Source of the DNA: MGBC124762 sp048201935
GTDB lineage: Bacteria; Bacillota; Clostridia; Oscillospirales; Oscillospiraceae
Reading direction: 5' to 3'
Assembly: GCA_048201935.1 (NCBI GenBank)
Contig: DBFBGR010000024.1
Location: forward strand, 54,105-118,104
DNA length: 64,000 nt
Of this stretch, positions 24,101-27,300 are shown piece after piece (the stretch's first letter is position 1; every line of letters starts with the position of its first letter). Position numbers and translations under genes: made by a program. The notes under the pieces were generated by a model. That model was given only the letters and a program-made list of their open reading frames with translations. It ran no database searches and was not told the DNA's origin.

Positions 24101-24257
24101 CCACCACCCGGTCGGTCTTGTCCAGCACCGGGACCTCCACGCGAGCGCTCCCGGGGTCGTCCATGATCATGGCCGCCATGGCGTTCATAGGTAGCACAGA
24201 TAGGAGCATGACGACGGCCAGGAATAAGCTCAGGCCCTTCTTCATGAGTTTCTTCAT
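1..24257 (-). CDS. Giant secreted S-layer-type surface protein (partial; C-terminus beyond window)
   Basis: The minus frame starting at ATG 24257 stays open for 8,085 codons to the window edge, so the protein exceeds 8,000 residues. A TAAGGAGG ribosome site lies 9 nt before the start. Residues 1-29 form a classic signal peptide (MKKLMKK, hydrophobic core, AMAA). A Pro/Gly/Ser/Glu linker follows, then a Thr/Val/Ala/Gly-rich body of beta-type modules: InlB-like repeats with F/Y-x-x-W motifs, four super-repeats of about 2 kb, and further Ig/InlB-like domains. A seven-Gly linker (about 430-470) precedes a last GYKFLGW module and an SLH motif. Cysteine is almost absent. It is the third gene of a three-gene unit with 31826-34048 and 24341-31768. 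Family knowledge says SLH domains bind pyruvylated secondary cell-wall polymers, so cell-surface attachment is inferred. An adhesin, S-layer or matrix role is possible, and no enzymatic motif was seen. Confidence 0.9.
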   Translation of the reverse strand, partial: MKKLMKKGLSLFLAVVMLLSVLPMNAMAAMIMDDPGSARVEVPVLDKTDRVVDTHARPGSSGTSSDERPETPTPGDGEQGEGSAIGDHGNAVGGSGNVFKSENMKTGDDAGDGYIATITANGAGTQPVTIAIFPNFRLEKDEDTTTLDSRLITSENLIPSANVLTGREFYTTYADIYPLYAAQTRARSVTYADGKALALNDSGSIIYDGTARPQQDNTGYDSFTKARDELIEKLVAGTETAYDASGTKITSALPYKVIYYFGDNSYVIGDLSFEMKVAEGPGLEITITNTPMTVAKKHTGQITTAKVKNISGKTIEKITVTMARSAVVSVLVTSYNPATSHPAAVDTDAAGTGYAKNYGLDSSIGTSFTIPVALAPGESYEVPICSDSTGTNMLAVGQSTRGGAHTYRLNATGTIQGTSDTTAAEHKDGHIWAVATTADVTITLVDTDGEAITKSAEPTVHTVTSNGTTPPTLTSTGATHVYTGTVNVGETIVVDGVDTGIMVTKDENGKFTANVTLYHLTYKSDPAGVRDNQFTKQIGADASTFNYFMPDTAVTLIAPEIHTTQTTYKIKDWTGREDGDLFNERNPKQVVVQMTKDRDLTATYEDSMLEVKLTTIVNNADKGTNKIGSGTDGAGGSVVIRQVGRPTNSYTVSNYSVLTNQWNVKLDKGAEWEILINGVVCYADTDHTAKITFNTNEGDAQVLEQTVYLGTVTNKVPLGRATANNNRSYLYMSETISDGGTHTVSTLNRSQTEDDVYTLPQFTNLTVNVKSYGTDVFSKMTYPNATTDITPSSGTTQSIQVGKTNGDLQATYKSPYTAEVSLYADGVLNSTANVVWLKDDAGTLVKGTVASGVYTFTGLDPEKEYKVLFGEVTGDDTAGYTANGALETGATVSYTSTTARVDTQVVTLAAYNDSTSAAITNTAKRGRFTGGGWSSEKGPSATLVLDGATITLKAQDLNSSDNLNFVNWTKKDGIGGTLGGGTGLTNGTYTAKAGTDGNGQTLTAHYVNAITTGTVKVTINLDTLADTTKTHTVVLTKSDSDGTTGAVSLSDTTPTKTSVYSGDATATGDGEKYYIWVDGVCVDKTGFTLAISETVEKTVDYYSVTVDGTDASVKASSAQVTGATANSVNGGYLKGTTGIVLVAEPATTYDVNKATWTDQATSPATSVSGTPGVAGNRATYSLNAIDKPTAYKVTFDKQKTQSVITVKKDDGTAANYVGFTGSVVLSTSASDATAGAITLTQDGTDKFKFTTASDALTVGDTYYIWATNTDNSLGQMYTGVNFTASATAADNNKDITYYKLTVTTDGTAGAKVGLGAASSVTTTAASVENYYLSGSKPYIVADASAGLFNFDKWALTNVTGTVGTYAAQQVTTTNKVGTATAGYTKVRFDATFTLRLDGAQPNVASGQPITGVKLVDKSGNTVASSKISTDTTTDTTAIIYTASGIESSGADYKWVVTTVSGDYEVTEVSGSANTNTSLALYSVHVTASGTGWSGATVKVAGQSTTAGTTAVGKADSSFVLGLTPASGYTQKTGTAAWTEDVTGHGTVGTTSYTSLVTTNWPTTGVTLTPNFSYEVHIVLKHGTTPIDASTITATGGFGSGGAATVTKTSGTGAYTISNLDPATTGKLTINGFESSTDVLKPGNAWNGTDTHDVAMYQIAVKKDPTASTGTVKVALGASISGSATEVYVPVGATTSSGNAQVSIQAAPTSTVGYRLRDNTKDGANTWAITDQAASNADSAAVTTPNAVASATFVTFDTISHDIDATAYFVLQREVDAKMDSTKGSATTIQVAAGSTGSVLASTSASTSDLTGNKIDDGDYMSVTTVPGDGIQLNYWTVTGTCTVHDGSNASAATLTADASGHYVTTGDVITVKPTGTDKVVVTAFYKQGEYPAQVTVKLDNAVRGGQTVELWKDGAKQYDLTETGANTGIYGNKVHVGTYNVYVGGENTGKTVTVTTANTVSSPATAEVNYYTVVLALGGGLTNASANVNVDHAASVGSTPTTSKIFLAKSGAQSNLSISASRNNHSGQGSDKKWYRFNSWTVSQYSNAGTDTDMVTVANKTKTGYSTTFTLPAEGALKNDLGITTSNQITLTANYQEQYKVTLQNDNKSGGDINKPTGTSVDDVTGPDASGNYALFVDTGDYVPVVTSPKATMRVVGWKVVSPTVAADVDFNKNSSGAKGDAIPADSNSYYVDTADRDHIMVTPKKDVTVKVFWEADNFTGTINLVRHDGTTAYTEGADRVRIELVDAATTGADTAKHQNWTGSTSTITRTSTSTNAWTDSALMNGHTYKVLVDGYDTGYTVSAGSASVTVKMFKVIIDTKIDGALNDGTTDYKPSDAKTKATIRGANAPITTAIPATGNLVYDLYVPETASNVVITMNASNAGAGLRLRNATKDGAGNTLWTTYETAMDGTVSTTAVSAVANADSQNTTLTFKTKDTGAITKDVTIYANYITVLTLQVQTPTPATGNVAGGTVEVTNGGTIASNKLSTAIDKDSVATVKATPTTATAMNDYAFVEWTKISGDGAWKKDAAGTAMDSGAVPGATAYYAPSQDTTLQASFKNLKASGDTITAAAATGVAWSNGVVFTIDAGYTTALTGSVDLANLATANTKQLTASIVAKTLGSGQTDGSSTITAGTIVTTNLNAVGGLDTGKKTTVPVSFGTGLGVGVYVADLKVTDGDVTVTVPVTVNVVNPAKFKVQIKTYPDGVTAPSGANITSVILVPTAGTEAKKAGNVTLTETSAGSGVWTAQVAWDGTYTVYVDGYATGTTNVNNTQVAGGAAQAEYDVKDLYTVQFSAAEYKDGSNVKGTPKFVTKPATVTGVSAATVVPANDTTAGALHAIVIPANGQITLTDGTNANASGSYHYRFDKWQQHVVSATASATDATVATGGAYTVDATAPSTTTNAPIFLDPQYVQQHKVTLKPAAVTLSGGTAPTGIGVTMTPTTTAAKTLAANGFIMVDDGEAITLSALTADPTDYIFQKWTATGSPTFGTGTGETANDRTAKFTPKADTELTPNYWIWPTVSPSSRTYYLGVATGATVPNTSITNAEPVYSWTANDATYEKLSYKKKGASGASTDLTLGTDYTVSTTGGVSTITLKDTFLKTLAKDTYELTFASKTPANGTQTDRKADLVIEVYQNKLTQTDVQVKGNASAVHAAPGAALEYVQHFHENILPGDLTWQWYRADKAPTQSLADSSDHNNSQAGHPNYNDAAAALTAASSGNSNVNAISGETSATLSAIPAAAEGQYVFAIVTASGTGSKAVITNAIAVDFDGTITVREDEVAVTETTQAAAEGRYKVWLIPDGTDPNATDISATTGAVQARYDTATHTYKTSGYGLVGGTTYKVYVNEVEGTFTEGKWRDQGTITPTAPTKTVDYYTLTLVDMGKEGWTEANKGTDTNAVHPYLVHAKDKNNAEVGEAWDYDNMPGLSATTVGNAITVPNGNAILKTTKVKAVSEKWSQDYNVDWYSDEAAVTGSATPTLAKKDADKTSTDANTNGYTMAVGITHATKITGQLKQNTYEVKGQVRATGGGQIASAQLAVMDGTTEKYVFEPSVAVTLSGGDAGVVTFKVPKSIAGAKVGEKYVLSAKGKTDPRSTVIGYSGAYTTFPSATNVPAQIGPLDVAVSAAAEKQFLIHVNASKWELKVEDDNTNKGGVANPSEDATIAKATATHTSVVTAEAGVKSKSAKTTWTKIFDNYNSTNDQLVYKVTVTNTANTNLDVTLALSEGGTAVDLSTISSGATGGTYTSAKNVTIAGLTDGGKFSLAANVGTNPANTKEFTVTIPTTLANADDVKYTFAFTSTETGTSGPDLVYGPSVTYELDLVVDPIPVASVGVSSTGNIHTYNNLTFQTGLDASKLDISDAAAAGSDVTFEWYAVDYTANPVLNTTTGAVTVGGAAASPISTGLSENNTKLDLTGVYNYAGKKLFVVAKGGNNASMAAMSDTIPGLRQVKIELFEDTTKKTGSSAPSGYELYYVEKGAAFDLSTATALTWDGTDAFAMDSVAGKEYDIYANIKGTQTAASKEFKKVLTIADSDFNAGGTYASERPKVVYQQLTINDTTVDNVYTGLSGAAFYKDDASDIPAAKPTATVPDTASGTIGVTTGQWVLKNSAVTLSYVAWDKDYDLNWTTALTATDDGPSTSAVTQSVSMSANQTVDTELKLNLYPIEVHVIGSGSVDVVTLSDGTNTFTTAATGGIQAIGGAESKINAGTNKTFQVPKGSYTATAKATAGTTLSGYNVPATGSTTATITTDDTTVTTDNKTFDVVLLSTGQKLRVSTDLSATGYGEALYSTAASDGELKQTVTLPYGYAQKDIVVTVANNSNLVSGTPQTIYDVTLDDSGIDGASGANGGKVSITNANLSGKPDMDGLLLSTTETISIAQGLTVGTYTAPVEFSFAHTDGGSDTAKVTYTLTIKVEPVEFVDVSMKYADGSTMGSFLVEDKDLALNEYETSTIDLFGKTSADPSYLTEGTDYHYAWYASADNTIANADLDWADASGTVTVNFKNSKTATEIGTQDQDLTDAVIQANQGKYIYLMIYATSNNKVVKAAISAPIRTGFQGVVRVKENATRYNAAADPAYTVTFTEGGNKVESTWTNLGTDADPDWAYVSDSYLDPSKTYAANASVGKAPLADEMVKVADVTVTAPATTAEYFTVTAVETVDKPYVEAVKETFSSHPSPEFTYTKADSSVVSVASGSNILKDQSVTAKFSDGGTAGDGKAWDQDYTLTWRDLQKNDQASATDNDLSDVTVSGNAVTETSATALTGRAWTITTKTFIGGRLDQNTYTVKGNISGTPGTVASVTMEDANGNVYTTETSGGINPAKTGGGYENGIANTNSNTETGDEGDTIIFKVVAGTYTITAVDGPSTTIQQMQWNSTTPVGGKTLTGASVTTAGNEFTVILAQSDIQLKVADQDAPTDHTATSTTSASSNYKQAKHTESVFYKELANHKGLHVDLYNPGNTDLTVSMELYKTSKTGLAAITDWSNTAQLGTAMTISGNAAQDPATGTAIVSFTGLLADDTPLAAGTEGDKDGNGSIDGNEKAAVSAATITINKDAVNTDDAVYILRYVSKNGDAAGPVVYYVLDFEVKPLPIVGVSAEAVSGGSVITTPPKTGDAVQLEDMSGTNQGFDKVLVDDDGKTTTAAVAANTKLVDGTDVKYAWFSAPTSMSKADFTASLSVASGAVSSNGTGVSALTTGKQHTLTNNDLGKNLYLVAYAPSDQVNASELAVSDAIATQKLVQIKVNVDGAAMAAADNASYTFKVHPLKGDGTADTTVDIAETWQGIDTTKDSYQLTIDVTKTYAVYAPITKGNTTTYVDTGLRLGKKDSAIVDEVTVPYWTVNYTPDVAVNSTYADFASALAGPLPSALGVKVSDAKSDAAYNTALTASGTPVLEGMYVQVDVNADTKNQAGNDDWKTKQHYTLNATDWAKNTNTTAFAYADATDVSGVKHVLSDGMKVESGIQNKTFSGKLTQNLYDVKFVITGSGKLKNVALDTTETVTSFSTKTVTKDAAGNDIANGGTVVFAQVPAGEYTISAVAETGTTLGKARFDGDTAADLPLTFTVDGDDDGLAADGSVATNATDSKPENYIDLLASTYYVQWQDNFTGSEQTTPDTGAFALSTGFAKAGLVYGAYAQKDYKVRLVNLGNAPIDGVTLTGAANASLTGNKTTASNIASEHTFDLDAVKVYAPKDGGGYDDVTATHVNATTKELTLPLGGYAEFDLSIPAPTFAPASPAYAAEVGDHGLRFQVGRTNDSAGNARSVTVVKNATGTPADNGGDYTPKYTVVKAPITLLKVTGIDAPVYGAVIDETHDELTAADTNLLPFPAVTDPDVTVVWSDGTNTLNSGDKFAPGREYTASVTFTPDGNHEFVNKYIADTGITPGDDDTPATGYTILGGKNSDTPVSVKKNADGTLTLTYTFPATAPALEVVASSLVPAGSNGLNEARKGKVDRLHVESDKAVDVYYIVVDQTPGDFDSNPGTPDTAPDAPADAKALLDLYKAGVSGTVEVVGRVANHTDADKDTGWAINGLKKNGTKYMVYAVALPKDTDLTDTAAAGALASAIASDSFTTPFRVEARLGTLDDPSNSSSVVAPAVINDAGAEQNKNVAFVQAADDKVIQAGAETNVDTGTVILGIQADNAFSFSIWQQVNNDDPDANGTRGSGAMSAKVDKGPVGTSHTRFENTFKPTANSTLEPAFGGIPALALEGDVRGNQIAKGNTNIPILDASSGGKAKNDGTLSIYDNAVLMITPKWLQKDDGSWVDMASDAGAAYFAELWKAGKLDDNKTPFFTVSNTGNTVHRADGSTDAADQKLGGNEYMDVTVYPGTADGTAELSAAWAKDHAYSAAGNPTGDRNVGYKAAEGTKGQPGYKEAYGIYDGVLWVYDPGNVADVMGADASVDEYSLFDKLPLQICIVDEGWVGLPLDIEWDLNPRAGGVGDKLGLVEYATSGLTNKHKDWSMEINAAGYADDASRQFAMVEGTIGGSAIDWDPDRIVPYAEWSLIPAVLGSTEWNKYGDQYRGFTYTKEELYKLAQTDGYSTAYAADGSQAGTPISAVRGDKATFELTLHNAGDDTTEPSSSTKSMSIKYIDTRPDVSITALNKSVSVGGVATATVGVQDHDGGPKANPSYGTHTNLTTYGTGTDADYDVTVRWFKVPSTFTFPASVGTDKAAQVKYLVDNAPTNDDITLVQESGGMGAPTGSDLLKYRPVADDKGCILYCTIQGDDIWYVGTDIAATYVGATVTIQAWRTGTQNDVSGTATSAEFTNSQDQKLTATAPDGTIFVDVANGDVKLTTGQLNTAKTHLFIKWADLVTEDLPGTETAAGGTFLDSTNPNNTKPNEMLKPFYHVGGNDPTVVAYYDLLPTLSKDQTYKLYDLDHSTAPVFDYVNNDGGDNVDDAVNDIVVTIRPKTGSAETILAINGASETTKPLTFVKDGSAVEDLDGAYTLSRDWLESGNVGVGAYVITFYDLTKGAKKLVDGKLVDKTAAEGGSSLYDPSVTLTIQADGYPFTAWTADHDDNAEDDVHDYWGSVSTTGDADDYGPEKQGNAPIGGAADIYAKPADGYRFVKWQLAMDDEGNVTDTKSVIGDATAAETTFQPGGPNARVEAVFEPADFGADTAAAKVYYGNNAFEATPGEMTITGDANSANQKFAIAIATADELKTAKVLDETADAKMLANITAASAWLGFADGQTTDDLAVGDTIGLKVTANATGVHVEKKTVDGKLVDVEDELKVYIKLTDKNTGVVKFVPYTVDVMTSPLTIDVPVAAADYVAAYLANKTTGDNTVIEDGDPVTLPPFLFKQVLNTKNATDVVVTPHEDEPTTHNSAGDTYNNGVWSVAPAKFNGLSGTPNADESAYTNSYTFTFTYTGILNSDTKEYENPYDYSYADAELDIEVKKPDVGLDFNDADHAKGAEAELAAHEWSNDYKNERVVVYYLDQIPEFFDVYLQNPGGKDLYDVALKVTSNTGKRVDGKTGNDRIGILSADGGTQFPSSASSSAFTTLDHLTRQSSDSATSHDNRAQAFRADLRGLKYAGEYTLKVNATGSTTQPAEASLMAADSVSADYTLIIKIVPRPIVLANVTGLGAAEVDQKVSDNVSKIVVKGQVLYRGDDSIDGSNLTNVSAKDDVDLINKGGDTEHGPENGLDINGLTRLGYKITWVELDENGNEKRELSADPETGDTFKPNTAYRVKLKLIPDPNYVFVRFATEDNETEDYFYFDPKDNGKDTGVEDNQRIDEEQVEYILETNTGVKVELHPEEDDTEPNKPIVIEKEQEGKIAQLKFDDVKVDAPTDTTGPKVDDARTVSVTKGSKPGVYKINLGAYVGNVDQVAVVDQEPELAVSGRLAQRKSTTDPETGATVYTNNWTLKRLDEPHDTLLEVDDDGKPVNKNTWELDLSGLDTSEAGSGVFVLVLTAQGVRAVDKAGLETEVVKASYTITVNITNPGGGGGGGVDPACPNQVTYLLGLYGTTTDPVMEMVADRGKVKTVPNVTALAGYKFLGWSLTGPTGDAQADAKRPLVDPKSVPIDGDTTFFAVYQPVYDLGRPFHEHYVIGYPNGNFGPGDNINRASVATIIARAVLPNFVEGADYGNPGGYSDV
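6950..14950 (-). repeat. Four tandem super-repeats of about 1.8-2.1 kb inside the giant gene
   Basis: Two landmark motifs recur in the same order. The first is an Ig-like strand with a central W-Y/F (LTWQWYRAD near 14,720; VTFEWYAVD near 12,640; YHYAWYASAD near 10,840; VKYAWFSAP near 8,800). The second is W-x-x-D-Y-x-L-x-W (KWSQDYNVDW near 13,880; AWDKDYDLNW near 11,900; AWDQDYTLTW near 10,095; a degenerate copy near 8,015). About 150 nt after the second motif come LKQNTYEVKG-type strands (near 13,705, 11,775, 9,925 and 7,860). Spacings of about 2,080, 1,800 and 2,040 nt show four copies of a 600-690 aa unit. The copies are clearly diverged in sequence. Confidence 0.8.
15270..22600 (-). repeat. 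Array of about a dozen InlB-like modules alternating with a second beta module
   Basis: Translated motifs of the divergent InlB B-repeat type recur: IKDWTG (near 22,540), FVNWTKK (21,345), FDKWALTN (20,200), LNYWTV (18,760), FNSWTV (18,150), VVGWKVV (17,785), FVEWTK (16,710), FDKWQQ (15,660) and FQKWTA (15,325). Between them lies a second module typically ending in a G-x-x-Y-x-V/I-Y/W-V-D/G-G pattern, then V-x-Y-Y-x-V/L-T-V (for example near 18,350, 20,360 and 20,950). This gives a two-module unit of roughly 200-350 residues. InlB-type repeats are known as small beta-grasp-like spacers in surface proteins; the second module is unnamed here. Confidence 0.7.
23520..23930 (-). other. AT-richer island encoding the N-terminal domain of the giant protein
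   Basis: By counting lines, bases 23,581-23,880 are about 43-47% GC, whereas flanking parts of the gene are near 60% or more. The segment uses TTA/CTA leucine and other AT-ending codons that are otherwise scarce in the gene. It encodes roughly residues 110-245, including FPNFRLEKDED, just after the linker. The reading frame is intact. The pattern suggests that the N-terminal domain was acquired or exchanged separately from the rest of the gene (inference). Confidence 0.65.
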
Positions 24258-24340
24258 CGTGGTGGTCCTCCTTAGGTTTGTTGGCATACGCCGGGTTTGA
24301 TGGGTCCCGGCGCCGCCGGGGGTCAGGTCATTGTTTCATG
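24258..24340 (-). promoter_or_regulatory. Intergenic spacer with hairpin and strong ribosome site of the giant gene
   Basis: This is the 83-nt gap between two co-directional genes. It holds a CCCGGC-GCC-GCCGGG hairpin (24,306-24,320) without a T-run, so it is not a typical terminator and could be an mRNA processing or stability hairpin. A TAAGGAGG Shine-Dalgarno (24,274-24,267) sits 9 nt before the ATG. No convincing promoter is visible, which favours co-transcription. Confidence 0.6.
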
Positions 24341-27300
24341 TCAGGACGTGGTGTACTTCCACGCCCACTTGGCCTCGCACTCCGCCTTACATGTGGCGTC
24401 GTCGGGCAGCTCAGAGAGACTGTCACGGTGGATCAGCGCGTACTGGAACTGGTACCAGCTAGGCTCCTTGATGAGGGCCAGAGAGCTGGAGTCGATGTAG
24501 TCCCCGCCGTTGGCGCACATGGAGATGGCGTCCATGGTGGTGATGATCATATCCATGGCGTCTGGGTTCCCCGCGAACAACTCCGCCGCGGTGATCACCG
24601 TGCCCGCGTCGTCACCGCGCAGCAACAGGGTGTCCTTCACCACGCTGTCATCCACCACAAAGGTGAACTCGCTGGCGTCCCACAGCTCATAGTAGGCTCC
24701 CGCCGACTGCATAAAGCTGCTCCAGGTCCCGGCGTCCACCGGGATCTCCGTCTTGTCGCCCGGATCGGGCTGCTCTCCGCCGCCTCCGCCACTGGTGTCA
24801 TACTTCCAGTCCCACTTGGCCTCGCACTCCGCCTTACACGTGGCGTCGTCAGGCAGAATGGTCAGGCTGTCGCGGTGGATCAGCGCGTACTGGAACTGAT
24901 ACCAGGTAGGCGCCTTGACAAGCGCCAGGGAGCTCATGTCGATGTAGTCCCCGCCGTTGGCGCACATGGAGATGGCGTCCATGGTGGAAATGACCAGGTC
25001 CATGGCGTCCGGGTTGCCTGCAAACAGCGCGCTGGCGGTGATCACCGTGCCCGCGTCGTCAGAGCGCAACAGCAGGGTGTCCTTGACGATGCTGTCGCTC
25101 AACGGGAAGGTAAACGCGCTGGCGTCCCACAGCTCATAGTAGGCGCCTGCCGAGCGCATAAAGTCGTTCCAGGTCCCCGCGTCCACCGGGATCTCCGTCT
25201 TGGTGGTCTCCTCGGGGGGCTCAGGGGGATCGGGGTCCTCTCCGCCGCCTCCGCCGCCGGTGCCGTACTTCCATTCCCACTTGGCCTCGCACTCCGCCTT
25301 GGCCGTAGCCTCGTCAGGTACCTCTGCCAGATTGTCCCGGTGGATCAGACAGTACTGGAACTGGTACCAGCTTGGCTCCTTGATGAGGGCCAGGGTACTG
25401 GAGTCGATGTAGTCCCCGCCGTTGGCGCACATGGAAATGGCGTCCATGGTGGTGATGATCATATCCATGGCGTCCGCGTTCCCCGCAAACAGCTCCGCCG
25501 CGGTGATCACCGTGCCCGCGTCGTCACCGCGCAGCAGCAGGTTGTCCTTCACCACCGTATCATTAAAGGGCGAGAAGGTAAAGGCCGCAGCGTCCCAGTT
25601 CTCATAGTAAGACCCCGCCGATTGCATAAATTTGCTCCAGGTGGTGGGGTCCACCTTGATCTCCGGCTTGGAGGGCGTGGGCGGCTCCTCGCCGCCGCTG
25701 GAGGTGCCGTATTTCCAGTCATACTTCTCCGCGCACTCCGCCTTGGCCTCCGCGTCGGTGGGCACCTTGGCCAGGCCATCCCGATGGATCAGGCAGTACT
25801 GGAACTGATACCAACTCAGAGGCTTCTTCAAGTCCAGGGTACTGGAGTCGATGTAGTCCCCGCCGTTGGCGCACATGGAAATGGCGTCCATGGTGGAGAT
25901 GATCATATCCATGGCGTCCGGGTTCCCCGCGAAGAAGTCACTGGAACGGATCTCCGCCCCCGCCTCGTTGGCCCGCAGCAGAAGCACGTCCCGGATCACC
26001 TTGTCGTTGATGGGCGAGAAGGTGAAGGCGCTGGCGTCCCAATCCCGGTAGTAGGCCCCCGCCGATGTCATAAAGTCGTTCCACTTGGCCTCGTCCAGGG
26101 GCAGCTCTTCCTTTTCCGGAGGAGGCGGCGTGGGCGGGGTCTCCCCGGAGTCGTATTTCCACTCATACTTGTTCTGACACTCCGCCTTGGCCTCCGCGTC
26201 GGTGGGCACCTTACCAAGACTGTCCCGGTGGATCAGACAGTACTGGAACTGATACCAGCTCAGCTCCTTGATAAGGTCCAGTGTGCCCGGGTCGATGTAT
26301 TCGCTGCCGTTGCTGCTCATGGCAATGGCGTCCATGGTGGAGATGATCATATCCATGGCGTCTGGGTCACCCGCAAAGAAGTCACTGGCGCGGATCTCCG
26401 TCCCCGCGTCGTCCAAACGCAGCAACAGCTCGTCCCGGATGACCTTGTCATCCAAAGGCGAGAAGGTAAAGGAGCCGGCGTCCCAATCCCGGTAATAGGC
26501 CCCCGCTGACTGCATAAAGTCGCTCCACTGAGCCGGGTCGATGGGCTTTTCCTTCCGCCCGCCCGGCTCAGGCTTGCTGTCCAGCGTGAACCACCAATAG
26601 CTGTCCACCGGGTTTTCCGGGTCGGTGGTGTCGATGACCTCCGCCTTCACGTCGTCATCCGATTTATATGCGCCGCCCAGCAGCATATACTGCAGTTGGT
26701 AATTGGTCATGCTGGTGGCCTGGTCGTAGGTGATACCCGACTTCAGCACCGTCTCCAGCACCGCCAGGAAGGAGTCCACATCGGCAAACTCCGCGCCCTC
26801 GCTGTCGCTGCGCAGCGCAAGGCCAGTCCCCCGCTTGTTGATGAAGTCCACGCTCTGGGGCATCTCATCCAGCGCACGGTCCGTGGTGGTCCCCGCGCCG
26901 TCGCCCACGTAATAGAGCCAGGCGGCCTTCAAAAGGCTCTCCTGGTCGGTGATGGCAGGGCCTCCCTCCCCCTGCCACCAGTAGCTATCCGGGATGCTGG
27001 CGGCGGGAAGGTAGGTGTTGGCGTTCAAAATGGCGTACTGCAGCTCCTTGGCCAGGTCCGCCTCACTCTTGGTCCCTACAGTAGCGCTGGTGTAGGGGAA
27101 ATTCGCGATGGCGTCCAGCACGAGCTGCTTCGCCTGGGCCGGGGTAGTGGCGGACGGGTAGGGGATGCCCCGCTCATCCTTCCAGATGCCCAGGTCGGTC
27201 AGATCCTGGACCGTCAACTTGTCCAGCGCCGTGGACAGCAGCCCCTCCTTCACCCACAGCCCGGCGGTGAAGAGGTCGGTGATGCTCTCGATGTCCATGG

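Noticed and set aside
24500..26500. Repeated short plus-strand frames beginning MAHMEMASM
   Set aside because: They recur only because they lie opposite the tandem modules R1-R5; not independent genes.
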